In this document: piece after piece, positions 1 to 12,200 of the stretch
Layout of the letters: each line of letters opens with the position of its first letter
Numbering within the stretch: the first letter of the stretch is position 1
Source: Asterias amurensis
Lineage: Eukaryota > Echinodermata > Asteroidea > Forcipulatida > Asteriidae
Length of the DNA stretch: 64,000 nucleotides
NCBI RefSeq assembly: GCF_032118995.1
Contig: NC_092651.1
Span: forward strand, 23,916,349 to 23,980,348
Direction: 5' to 3'
Notes under the pieces: generated by a model
What the model was told of the DNA's origin: nothing
The model's database searches: none
Seen by the model: only the letters and a program-made list of their open reading frames with translations
Position numbers and translations under genes: made by a program

Positions 1-1139
1 TTATTCAATTTTTTGTGATTTTTCTTTAAATTTGAATGTATTGGTATGACTAACAGCCCCTCCCCCCCCCCAGCACAAATTAACAGGAAATGCATATTCA
101 TTTTACACATATTTTTTATTTTGAGACCATGACATATTTTTTAATATATTTTTTACAAGGTTTTGGCCAAAATGAGCTCAGTACTTTTTTTCTTTGAAAC
201 GAAACAAAATTAAACTAAACCACAGCGTATGAAACATAACGAAAATCAACACCGCCCCGTTACAAAAAAAAAACCATATCTTTCAGGAGAATGTCTCCTC
301 TAATTTGTTTGACGAATTGATTATAATCATGAAATTTTCCCCCCCAGAATCCTTTTTTGTTGTATTTCTTGTAATAAATGTTATTAGTTTGTGTACATAC
401 ACCCTTTGTAAAATTGTGTAAACAGTTGTATTATAAACCAACAGAATTCTAAATTTAAGAAGTGAGGGGAGCCTGTTGTATATTATAGGCCGCACGCAAA
501 ATGGGTACTAGTTTAAAAAAGTTGAAATATAACAAGTCGTGTGGGTCTATCCTCTTTCTCTTGGAGTAGGAAGAAGATTCAGGGGCTTTTTTGGGTTAGC
601 TGCACACTTTTTCGTTAAAAGGTTATTATTGACCGTATTGAATATGACGTCACCGTTCAAATATCTGCCCTACAAGATGGCGTCTGCGAGCGTGGGGCAT
701 GTGTGTGTGCGTGCTTGTGCCGTAGAAATCAAACCGGGAACGCTGCGTGTTTCTTTGATGTACACGTTTAGACGCACATACTGTTTGCCCTACAAGATAG
801 TGACTTTTATAGCAGCAAAGAGGTTATTCAATACGATCTATAAGGAATCAAGAGAAAATGGCCATCACCATAGTATTTAGTGTCAACATTAACGCGCAAC
901 CATGTTGGAACATTGTACTCGCTTTTCACTTAGACTTGTGACGTTGTGGCCTTCTCTTTGTTTTGGGATTAGGGTACGGATTATGAAACATTGAAGGGAT
1001 GTGTAAACTATAAGTGCCTATAGGTATGGTTCTTAATTTATTGCCAAATTTTATTTCTTATGACAAATGTGAGAAGTTATACCGGTAATTGGTTTTCTTT
1101 ATTTCACCCTGAACAAAACTACTCATTGCTCTTGAGTAT
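1..1139. other. Gene-free AT-rich stretch
   Basis: No exon with supporting splice sites is visible. There are C, A and T homopolymer runs near 60-75, 265-275 and 340. The short motif TGCCCTACAAGAT occurs at about 666 and 786, suggesting a decayed internal duplication. An open frame at 539-880 lacks codon character and homology and is not called as a gene. Confidence 0.5.
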
Positions 1140-1590
1140 TAGGGCCTCGTCACACGAGGCAACTTTTATAGGCAACTTGGAGTGAGCCAATAGACCCTTC
1201 CCATGAAATATGTAAATTGCACATAGCGCGTGCGCACTAACGTTTTGATTGGCAAAATGAGGGAACATCGCGCTGTTTTGTACACGGCTAATGGGTGCGT
1301 GACGCAGACGCGATTGCACGCCTGCTTAGTGCACAACTCTATGGCGTTTGCCAACCAACAGGGTCTGTACGCATGCGTGAATGTAATTAGCATATTTCAT
1401 GGGAAGGGTCCATTGCTGTGCATGCAACCGGACCACTTAGGTAGCGCATGAGTAAATTTTCAAACATGTCTTTCAAATTTCGATCCCCAAGAATAATATG
1501 TGAACATTCAAATGTAAATAGATTCTCTTCTTGGAGATTGCCTGGAACTGGTTACCTGTAAAGTTGCCACCTGTGACATGACCCTTAGGT
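1140..1590. mobile_element. Inverted-repeat element split by a nested 226-bp element
   Basis: Seen: about 40 bases at 1140-1182 (with GAGGCAACTTTTATAGGCAA) return in inverted, diverged form at 1530-1590 (TTACCTGTAAAGTTGCC). The two arms flank an unrelated 226-bp foldback. Inference: an older short terminal-inverted-repeat element into which a younger one inserted. Confidence 0.5.
1189..1414 (+). mobile_element. 226-bp foldback MITE, copy 1
   Basis: The ends are near-perfect inverted repeats of about 24 bp around GACCCTTCCCATGAAATATG. The interior also pairs with itself: GTTTTGATTGGCAAAATG opposes a close inverse near 1343-1363. The same element, same length, reverse orientation, is at 31615-31840. 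It is CpG-rich compared with its surroundings (CGCGTGCGCAC, TACGCATGCGTG). No target duplication is clear. Superfamily unknown. Confidence 0.85.
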
Positions 1591-1602
1591 CATTTCCGAA
1601 TA

Positions 1603-1743
1603 GGAGACTTTTGGGACGCTTGGTGGCAGAAGACTTACCAGGTAAATTCCATTGTTCTCGGTAATGTGCGCAGGCTCAGAACTACGTAAGCAATGGAAAT
1701 TTACCTGGTAAGTCTGCTGCCACCTATTGTTCCAAAGTCTCCC
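1603..1743. repeat. Foldback hairpin, ~51-bp arms
   Basis: Arm 1603-1654 (GGAGACTTTTGGGACGCTTG then GTGGCAGAAGACTTACCAGG) is repeated inverted at 1691-1743 with a 36-base loop. Both arms carry ACTTACCAGGTAAAT. Probably a non-autonomous DNA element or its remnant. Confidence 0.8.
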
Positions 1744-3504
1744 ATAGGCAGCTGCGGCTACAGCTATGACTATTGCTAAAGACATCCTATACTTCAATGC
1801 ATAATGATGCATCACTCCAGCCATAGCCAGAGTTGTAGCCGAAGCCAATTTGGACAAGGCCTAATAATTTATACAAATTGAACTTTCCTTCAGTCATCAA
1901 CTGCACTACTCTAGCACCTTGTATATAATGACACTGATGTCTTTTTCTTTGCCCTTTTGACCTTTTTACCTTTGCCCCTCTACCTTTGACCTTTTATTTT
2001 TAACACTGTCTTTGTTGTCAATGACTTAATGTTTTTGTTTTTTTGTCATAGTTTAACAAAGCTGTTACTTTGTAAGCTGAAATCTGGGTCCATCGTCATG
2101 ACTCTGCTTACAGCGTAATCAGTAAGCAAATAATTTCTCCGGTAAGCAGAGCCATGATATGGAGCCCCATTGACCTGATTGCCAAGCTGTGCTATGTAAA
2201 GTAATGAATTGTCAAACTTCCTATCTGAAATCTAGAGAATATGAAAAACCAAATCCATTTTTGGGTTAGACATTGGACCCTCATTCAAAGACACTCATTT
2301 TCAGTGATTTCATTTCTAGGCCAAACCAAATCAAACAACTCAAATGTTTTATGTTAAAGAAAATCCTTTTTTTCTTTTTTGTAAATTCTAAGACAAATGG
2401 CTTTGGTGGGAACAATCTTAATTAGTGTATATATGTAATATTTATATGGATATGGACGACGCTTTTAAATGCCTTTAACAAACTCAGTATTTTTTTCAAA
2501 AATGTTTATTTATTATTGGGGATTTTTCAAACGTAGTTTTATGAAAACTTAAAATAATTTAACAAAATCATTAATGGCCTGATGTTGCAAACCTATAAGA
2601 GTCTTTTTTTCTCAAAGGTTAAATGAAGAAAGCCTCTGCTAAGGTCGAAGTTCACGCCATTAACTTTGTTTTTTGCATTTATACCATTATGTCCAATTCT
2701 ATTTTTAACTTAAAATTCACTGCCCTTCCAAGCTTTAAAAGAGCAGAAATAAATTAATAGTATTAAGGGAAATATGGAATTTATTGAATGCATAGGTAAC
2801 ATTGAACATTGACCAGTGGTTGACTAATGGTAGCCACCCAAACTTGCTTAAGAGTGACACTTTAATGCTCCAATTCAAAACAAACTGTGCCACCTAAATC
2901 AGCATACTTTGAAGTATTGTCAATCCAAATCCCCCCTACCTCTTACGTTATTTTAATAAATGTTGTGAGCTTTATTAGACCCTTTTTACCAATGTTTAGA
3001 CCTTTTAAACCACAAATCTTGTCCATTAATGTTTTTAAAACCTTTATTGTCTAAATCTAATTACTTTAATGTGTTACTTTTGTTTTGTGTTTATTGTATT
3101 GGTTATTTATTTGAATAAGTTCTAAATCAATTTGTTTACTTTTCTTTTTACAATATTAAACAATAACATTCTTGTGTCATCTATTTTTTGTAATCATTTG
3201 TCCCATCATTTGAGTTCTTCACACAAATGTTTTTAAAAAGAACATTAGTTATTGCCTGAAGCAATAAAATGGAAAATGATAAAACAAATTCAGACTTGTC
3301 TGAATTTAGACTTGTAGATGTATGCCTTGTGAAAAAGGACTTGTTAATTTCTTCCGGTATGCCTAAAGAAATCATGCTATTTGATCTACTTCTTTCGTTT
3401 GAGTTTACTAATTTCCGGAAGAAGCTCCTTGAAAATATTCATTTCAGAGGCATAGCCTACAGGAAGTAATGTTATCATTTCACATTATCTTAATGCACTG
3501 AACA
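1744..3504. other. Gene-free stretch with two small hairpins
   Basis: At 2096-2167 there is a 72-bp hairpin whose arms carry ATGACTCTGCTTAC and GTAAGCAGAGCCAT. At 2567-2668 a decayed foldback carries the TTAATGGCCTGA motif found again at 9230, 38490 and 60720. At 1957-2011 a pyrimidine-rich run repeats TTGACCTTT-like words. No gene is recognised. Confidence 0.5.
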
Positions 3505-3961
3505 GTTTGGTAATGTCAAAGACCAGTATATTCTCACTTGGTGTATCCCACCATGCATACACACACAACAAAATCTGCGAAAGTTTGGAACAGAAAAAAA
3601 AATTGTAAAAAAAAAAATTGATCTGTGGGTTTTCGGATGCATAATAAAAGGCTTCAGGCCTGAAGTATTTTATTAGTTCAAATTTTTGGAGCGATAAATT
3701 ACCTCTTTCTCAAAAACTGTGCATCTCACAATGCTAATGTAGATAGAAATCGTTACAAAGTAAGTTCTGTATGCTAACGATTATTTTGAGTAATATTACT
3801 AATAGTGTGCGTGCCTTTAAATTCAGTTTGTGTACTCAAAAACAGAGTAGACCGTTTCTCACAATGCTAATGTAGATAGAAATCGTTACAAAGTAAGTTC
3901 TGTATGCTAACGATTATTTTGAGTAATATTACTAATAGTGTGCGTGCCTTTAAATTCAGTT
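3505..3961. mobile_element. Remnant of TTAA-type MITE with internal duplication
   Basis: The right end (ACTAATAGTGTGCGTGCCTT) is a diverged form of the ACCAATAGTGTCCACTGCCT end that recurs through the window. The last 105 bases are directly duplicated without a difference I can see: 3724-3828 and 3857-3961, separated by 28 bases. Confidence 0.65.
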
Positions 3962-5901
3962 GATCTTCTGTCAACCATTTTATTATCAACGACATAATCG
4001 GTACATGCCCTCTTTTTTTAAAGTTAGATTCCGGATTGAACCCGATTAGTTTTGAAATAATGTGACTTGGCTATAAGCTCCCCCAGAAAGTCGGTTTTTG
4101 GAGACGAAAACTTTGCGCGCTATTCGTTTCTTTCTCTTCAAACGTCCGAGCAGCCACGTGATCCGATTGAGAAGAACTAAATTTCAACGATCTACGCTAG
4201 CACCAAATAACTCGCAGAACTCTTGGGCGGAAAGTTAAATCCCTGAGTTTAATTGTAAAAATGAAAGAATTCGAAAGCAGTTTGTTGCCAAACTTTTCTG
4301 TAATTGCCGTTTATCCTCCCTCGAATTCGTAAAGCGCACTAGCCTACGTAGAAAAAAAGGTAAATCTATGTAAAACACGTAGGCAAATCATTGTTGTTTT
4401 TAATTGTGCCTAGTGTAAACTTATTTGTTGATGCCCCGATTTGTATATATATACATTTTTTTTTTAGCATTAGGCCTAAACTGTTTACAGTAGGCCATAT
4501 TAGCCCTCCTTGATCGGTCCATGGAGGTAGACCTAATTCTACCTCCATGATCGGTCTCATCCGCACTGTCGCCGAGTGATGTACAAGCTCAACAAGGTGG
4601 GTAGCCCTATGATGTAATCTTTTTGATCTTAACTTCTGCCCAGGACCTTTCACGGGAAAATCCCCATTGGATTTTTTAAAAACATTAGAATTTCCTATAA
4701 GTCACTATAGTTCTCTATAATCCACTACTATAGTTTCCTGATATCGATAATCGTAGTCGGTGGCATCTTCAAGATCGACGGGCCTTGTATTAAAACTTTT
4801 TAGGAAAAACTTATGAGTGTTGAGGGCGCCCTACCAATCGTCGAAGAAAAGTTAGTTTTGTCCTTCTCGTTGTTTTCCCGATCGTCGTCGAACGCCGATT
4901 TTTCACTCTCAGTCCCTTTTGCTTGGATTGGACGTCGAAGCTGAACTGATTTCCATCTTTCGGTAAGTTGAACTCCTTTAGAATTGATAAACCTAAAAAC
5001 ATGCTTCATTTTGCAGTGTAACTTGTGTAGCTTTCATGTTTAACAGAGCAAAATGGGGTGGCGTAAATTGACTAAACAAACTCATCAAATCTCAAATCTA
5101 TCGAAGCAGCGAGTGCGGTGACAAGCGCGCAGGGTTTGTGTGCAGGGAAACCGCACCGTTTGCCCCGGGCAGTTGTGTGACCACAAAAAGTGACAAAGCC
5201 TTGGACTTTGAGTGCACTGGTGCAAAAACATCAGTGGCTGTTATGTGTTTGATCTTACATGTTGATGTCTACAGTCTTCTTAAATATCTCAGTTTTTATT
5301 TAATACAAACGACACCAGGTTTGAATAGATCATGCATGGATGGATTGATCAACTGAGATTTTGTTGACAAAAATTGTGATTGTGATTTGTAGTGGATGAA
5401 GGCCGGGTCCAGAAGCGATAGCCCCTGCGTGAAGTTAATTATTTAAATTTCATTATGAAAATTAAGTATTGCCAGTCTTTTATCACATTTATTTTACAAC
5501 TACGGTTTGATGGTTGTAATTTTTGTGTCCGAAACCACTCAAAAAGTGTTTCAATATTAATAAGAGAAAAATGCAGACTTGAGTTTTATTCATTTGAGGT
5601 TTGGGGGAGGGGGGTGGGCGTGTGAGAAGTAGACCCTAACCTAAACCTTTCAGTCCATTATGTTATTTGAAACCTGAGAGTAATTAAAACCAAAATAATT
5701 GCTAATCAACTCAAATTATTTTCAGAAAGCCTGCATTTACGTCCATTCACACTTTTATGGTGGTTTCAGCATGGCGGTAGAATATGGTTTCAGCATGGTT
5801 TACATTACTTTAAAAAAAAAAAACTAAAATGATTTTAAAAAGTGAGCAGTTTTTCCTTTTAGGAAACACAATCAAGTGTTGCTGTTAATCTACAATTTTA
5901 C
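3962..5901. other. Upstream region of the EGF gene, no coding exon seen
   Basis: Holds a hairpin at 4512-4555 (arms CATGGAGGTAGA / TCTACCTCCATG) and a CpG-richer stretch at 4080-5140. A donor-like CGGTAAGT at 4959-4966 could end an untranslated first exon of the gene starting at 6217, but nothing proves transcription. Open frames at 4800-5009 and 5138-5356 look non-coding. Confidence 0.35.
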
Positions 5902-6075
5902 CAGCCGTCGATTTCACATAACTCTTCTTAACTTCCTTGGGATTAATCCTAGGACTTAGGACAAGTTAAGTTCCGTATCGAAATACGTAGGACGCATTGA
6001 ACCCATCCTAAGTTAGGATGGATACTCGTCCTAACTCAAGATAGCATTGATCTTAGCGTTTCGTGAAATCGGCTG
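5902..6075. mobile_element. TIR element, CAGCCGATTTCAC family, copy 1
   Basis: Ends CAGCCGTCGATTTCAC and GTGAAATCGGCTG are inverted. The interior is rich in CCTAAGTTAGGA-type palindromes. Related copies are at 9310-9462 and 25831-26002. It ends 142 bases before the start codon of the EGF gene. Confidence 0.75.
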
Positions 6076-6216
6076 GAGGTCTTGTAGCTAAGTTGAATAC
6101 TTAATCGTGTCTCCTGTCAAAATATGCCAGGAACAATTCTTAAAAAATTTGTTATTGTTTTAATATCTTTTTTGTACATTGATACCATTAGGTCTTCTTC
6201 AACCAACCTCTCAAGC

Positions 6217-9200
6217 ATGGATAGTCTACGTATCTGTCTCTTAATGTTCTCTTACTTCCTTCTTGTTTCCGCTGGTAAGTTTCAAGCATAACAACTAGAC
6301 TAGTCAACCCATTGTACAACATGTAGGCCTAGATTATTTTTCTATTTGCCAATTTTATTTTCAGAGATTTGGCATTTTGCAAAAACATAATGAGTTTATA
6401 AATTTTACTCATTCCAACTGAAGAAGAGTCCTGATTGTTTGGGAGATCGTATTTTTGCCAGAGGCATAAAATGTAATTAATTCCTGTTTACCTGTAGATT
6501 CGGGCTCTGCATAATGAATGCTAAATGAAGCCTTATAAAACGCCCATGCCATATTCACACAAATACTTACCATAAAGCCTGGTTCATACTTCATGCGAAT
6601 GCGAAGCGAATTTGACGTCACAACCCTCCTTCCTCAGTGATATTCGCAAGTGAGGTGTAGAGTTCAACTGTTGCGAATTATTTGTTGCGAATTTGTGACG
6701 TTAACATTCGCTTCGTATTGGCATTCGCAGGAAGTATGAACCGGGCTTAATGCAATGGAAGTGGAAGTAGCAAAGTCAAATGTGAGTAAATTATGTCGCA
6801 ATTCAGCGGTATGCTGCGATGGCATTTTTAAAATAAATAAACCATTCTATGTATATGGTGGATCACATAAAGTGCCTACACTGCCAGCAACTGTTTTGTT
6901 AGCACAAACCAATTCCGTAACGTTCCTTTAAAAACGGTTCAGTCCTAAGTTTGATGACTGAAACCATGTAGCGATAAACTAGATTGTTCCATGCTGAAAC
7001 TCAACCGGCTTTGACCCATATGTAACACAGATCTGGAATGCAAATGGTAATGGCATACTAGCAGGAGTGACAGCATGCCGCCGTAGTATTCAGTGTGGCT
7101 TCCTTACACAGGCCATAACAGGCTGAGTGACTTTGAGATGTAACACTACTCTTGCCATTGATTTTGACCTTGCAACCTTATGACCTTTAGAGGCTGAATG
7201 TGGTCCTGTTGGTTTTGGATGTGTCATAAACTCAGCAGCGCAGCATGGTGCAATGGTACACCAATTGACCTTGTGGCGTTGCTATTTACTGTTTTACATC
7301 ATCACACATCTTGGTTCAATTGTTTTCATAATAATTGAGAAATAAATTATCGGAAAATGTGTTCAGATAAATTCTCTAGGATAAATTATGTGGTTACTTC
7401 AGGGGTCGAAATTGCCACTAGCCCGCTAGCCCGGGACTACCAGATTTACAGCCGGGCTACTCATTTTTCCAGTTTGATAGCCCGACAGGCTAGTGGAAAA
7501 ATAATGCAAAAATCATCATCACAAACAATAAAGAACTATGTTATTGGTGTATTGTAAAGTTTGAGCCGTGACGCGAGACATAATGTGTCTTTCGGGCTAC
7601 CAAATTCTAATCAGGGCTACTAAAAATTATTGGTCACTAGCCCTGCTGACTACCATGGAACACACTTTATTTCGACCCCTGTAATACTTTCAAAATCATA
7701 AAACAGATCAGGAAAATATGGTTATATTATTTGTATGCAATCTATCATCTAGTTTTTGTGTGTGTTTTTAAAGACAGTTTTGATCAGAGTTTGTCCTCAC
7801 TTTTTTTAAGTGACTGGCTGTTGGGAAGAGTTGCCTTGTTCTTTCACTATTCTGGCAGCTTTTTTACTAGTCCATATTTCATATTGCTTTGCGTTTTTAA
7901 TTCTGATGTTCTGAGCTAGCCCACTTAACCACTTTTCACGTAGATAGCATTTGGCAGGCGGACCTTTGTCACGTCAAGGGAGAACCTTGTATATATTTAT
8001 CACTATTTGCTTATAAATCATGCCTGTGTAATTTAGTTCTTAACAAAAGTTTGTTTCAGCTCAGTTCTTTTAATTAACAGCATTTAGTGCCACATGCAGA
8101 AAACTTGATAAGGAAGATAGACAATGGACACTATTAGTAATTGTCAAAGACCAGTCTTAGCTCACTCGGTGTATCTCAATATATGCATAAACTAACAAAC
8201 CTGTGAAAATTTAAGCTCAATTGGTCGTCGAAGTTGCGAGATAATAATGAAAGAAAAAACATCCTTGTCACACAAAGTTGTGTGCATTTAGATGGTTGAT
8301 TTTGAGACCTCAAATTATATCTGAGGTCTCGAAATCAAATTCGTGGAAAATTACTTTTTTCTCGAAAACTATGTCACTTCAGAGGGAGCCGTTTCTCACA
8401 ATGTTTTATACCATCAACTTTTCCCCATTACTCGTCACCAAATAAGGTTTCATGCTATTTGGAGTAATTACCAATAGTGTCCACCTTTAATAATATGGTC
8501 CATAAATAAAAAAGTGAATTGTGAAAAACAACTATTTTTCTATAGTATAAACACAGTTAAAGGTGATGTAAACAAACACTGCATTGACAAAAACCTGTAT
8601 TGCCAAATATTTATATAATTGTTTGTACCATACATTTTTTGGCTGTCATAAATTATCTATGGAAGACTTTTCCAATTATTTGGTCCATTAAATCTGACCC
8701 ATCGGTGTATAGTGTTTGTGAACTTGTCAATTTTAAATTAAATCCATCTTATTCATTTTACTACTTTCTAGTTGTTGGAGACTGTGAAGAGAAGCAAGAA
8801 TTTTCTGGGTGTAACGCCGACGGGAAACAGTGCGTTTGTGGTACCAAGATGGCGTGTCGTAACCCATTTGCCTTTAGAGACCAGAAGCGTTGCCAACGTG
8901 CGCTTTATCGTAAGTTGCCTCCCATGTTATAAATTTAAGATTGAAAGTTAAATTTGAAATTTTTCCTCAAAATATAACTTTTATCATAGAGCAACCGTTC
9001 TTGCTCTAGCTTTGATAATTTTTTTTTTTTTAATATTAAAAATAGCAATTGGAAACAAAAATTTACACTACCGTTTAGGCCTGTGTCATATCATTAAACA
9101 AAATAGTAGAAAGGCACTTGATTGTCTATAATATTCAAATCCTACTTATTATATTTGAATTTAAAACTTTTTGGGGTACATGTGATTGTGAACATTTGTT

Positions 9201-12200
9201 TTCATGACTTTGGATAAATGCAAAAAAAATAGTTAATGGCCTGACGTTTCGACCCTAGCAGAGTCTTTCTCGAAGGATAAACGACAACACAACAAACATG
9301 AACAGGCACCAGGGGTGGATTTCACAAAGAGTTAGGACCAGTCTTATCTCAAGTTAGGACCGGTTACTCGTCCTAACTTAGGACTATCCATGCAGTTTGT
9401 ATATCTCCTATGACTAGTCCTAAGTTAGGACTAGTCCTAACTCTTTGTGAAATCGACCCCTGAACAGGTAACTTTGGATAAAGTTACATGTACTTATAAC
9501 TCTTTGTGTTACGTGTTTCCAGTACGGAGGTATTTCCGTTGCTTAATTACGTTGCTCTTCTAAACAGCAGCCTTGTTTAATAGTTCAGCAAAATGTCCCA
9601 TGCACTTTAAATCACCACTTAACATTGAAAAACCTACCAAGGCCAGACAAAATAACAGGCAATAATTTAGTGGTTTGGGTTTGATGAACTGGCCTTTCAG
9701 CTACAACCCAATGGTTTAGACAATTGTAGAGCTCCAACCACAAGCAGGAAACTGAGTGTTTCAGCCTGGCTGATTCCATTGTGAAGGATTACCCCTCTAG
9801 CTCTATAACAATGGGTAGGGAGATATTGGCTGGGATTTGGTTTTGTCCCCTGAATGGGAGGTATTCACTGGAGTATGTACACTGGTTGTAAAAGCATGGT
9901 AAAAGCTTCATTTGGGATTGAAAACAACATACAGTGTAACATTTGTATGTGTTCATTCCTTGCTTGTTCTGACTGAGTGTTCGCACTCTTTTTACTACTT
10001 TCTACTTGAATGCTTTTGTTAGACTCTCGTATTACTTTACGCAAGTATTCTAAAGGCAAATTATTTATACCTTGGGTATTTTGAACCATTCGATTGTTTT
10101 AGTCCTATATTTAGTATACAACAAAACAGACATTTGAAAAGTTAACTTCAAAAGGTGGTTGTATTTTGAGATATCACTGGAGTGAATTAGGTCAAAGCAG
10201 GAAGAAGAAACTCTAGTACAAAATTTGAGCTTGGGGCATAATAACTGATAATTTTAAAAACATTTATAACACACTTAAAATACTTCAAAAATATCTCAAA
10301 ATGCTTTACAATCGAACGAAGCTGTGGGCTTCTAACCCAAAGTTGTTATTGCCATTCATTTTATGAGTGATTACCAAACGTATACCTTCCCTTTAATGTG
10401 TGTTTGTTGTCGGGACATTTGAGAAAGATTCCGAGGATCGAAATATGTGATCATTTATTTATTTACGATTCCTTTGCTTTGCTAAATACCATGCTGTTCA
10501 AATTCCTACATCTTTGGGGTTTTGTACTGTATACAACAGGGGTCTAATTAAAATTAAGTGTATTTTCATGGTAGTCAGCAGGGCTAGTAACCAAGAATTT
10601 TTAGTAGCCCTGATGAGATGTTGGTAGCCTGAAAGAGTGAAAGACACATTATCTCAAACTTTACAATACACCATAGCACAGTTCTTTATTGTTTGTGATC
10701 ATGATTTTTGCATTTTTTGTTCCACTAGTCCATCAGGCTTTCAAACTGGAAAAATCAGTAGCCCGGCTGTAAATCTGGTAGTCCCGGGCTAGCGGGCAAG
10801 TGGCAATTTCGACCCCTGCCCCCGATATAAGTTCTCTTGGTTTAGCAGACAATTCATGAGTTACGCAATCTACCAGGATCAAAATGGCTGGACTTACTAA
10901 GATGATTTCTTAAAAATTCACTTGCCATGGCCTCTGAACCACTAGTGTCTCACTGATATTTCCCACTGAGGTTGCCCACTGAGGTTAGAAAGTTTTTTTC
11001 TTGATACAGAAAGGGAATACATGATGTGGCCTTGGGTGTTCTTACTCTATGGGTTTCTAGTGGACAAAACAGCAGAACAGAAAGGGCTTCACCGGTCACT
11101 GCCCTCAAGAAATCAAGCTGTTGAGTAATTACAGTATTTCCGTACCATGGTGTTACTGTTCCATCATTGTAGGTGGAAGTATAAAAAACCTTGATTTTAT
11201 TTTCACATTGACTCGGAAAAGTACTTTGCTTTTCCTATGCTTAGCAACTTCTTGTGCTGGCCTGAAATTTCATTTTGCAAAGGGCGCTTCGATTGGAAAG
11301 TGTTCAAGTAAATGTGAAACTTTTAAAGGGGCACCAAGGCCAAGACCAGGAACAACAGAATTTTCCTTTTTCAGACCATCCCACTCTTGTCCAAGTATCT
11401 TGTTTATTTCCACTAGGAAAATATCATGTTCTGCTTTATGTCCCAACCATTACATTTTGTTGAGATGTCTAAGTGAAGTCATTAGAAAGTCTGTCCCCTT
11501 TATGGCAGAAAACCAAACCTATAAAAAACATTTTTGATTAAATTCCTAAGCAGAATATAGTAGGATTAGCATGGGTAGTGAAAATGAAGGTCAGTTCCTG
11601 TGTGGTTGGTTTTAATGTATAAATCCAGACAGTTACAATAACAGATATCTGTGCTAGTTAAATAAACCTAACTCAGTAACTGTCTTGTTTGCTGTTTTAC
11701 TGCTTTAAAGGATCAAACCTTTGGTTTTTGGAACCCTTCGATTGGTTAAATCCTGTAAATAAAAATGTATACAGTGTTTTCAGACTGAGAAAAGGATTTA
11801 AAGCATTTTAAGAATCATTTCACTTCGAAGTAATGTGGTTATGGAAAAATGTATATAAGTTTTTATCCCCCAAATCTTGAATCTGAGAAACGTTTCTGTC
11901 AGGGTATACGTTTCTCAGTGTGTTTTCCAATGACTGATTATTCTTCCTGCGTAGACATAACCGCTCTGGATTTTCAGCGATATCTAAAAAAACTGGCTCT
12001 ACTATCTTTTGAAGTAAAACCAGGTTAGTTTGTGTATAGGGTTAAAACAATCAAACGGTTCTAAAAAACAAAGGTATACGATTCCTTTATACCTGGGAAT
12101 TTTTTTTTAAATAAACGTGCTTCAAACTCACACCAGTTTGTAATCTCTTTAAAATTGCGCTGTCGCAGGTCCCTGACTTTCAAGATTAAGGTTACCCTAG

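Noticed and set aside
539..880. 113-codon open frame with an ATGGCGTCTGCG start inside
   Set aside because: No homology, no splice context, repeated TGCCCTACAAGAT words within; looks like chance in non-coding DNA.
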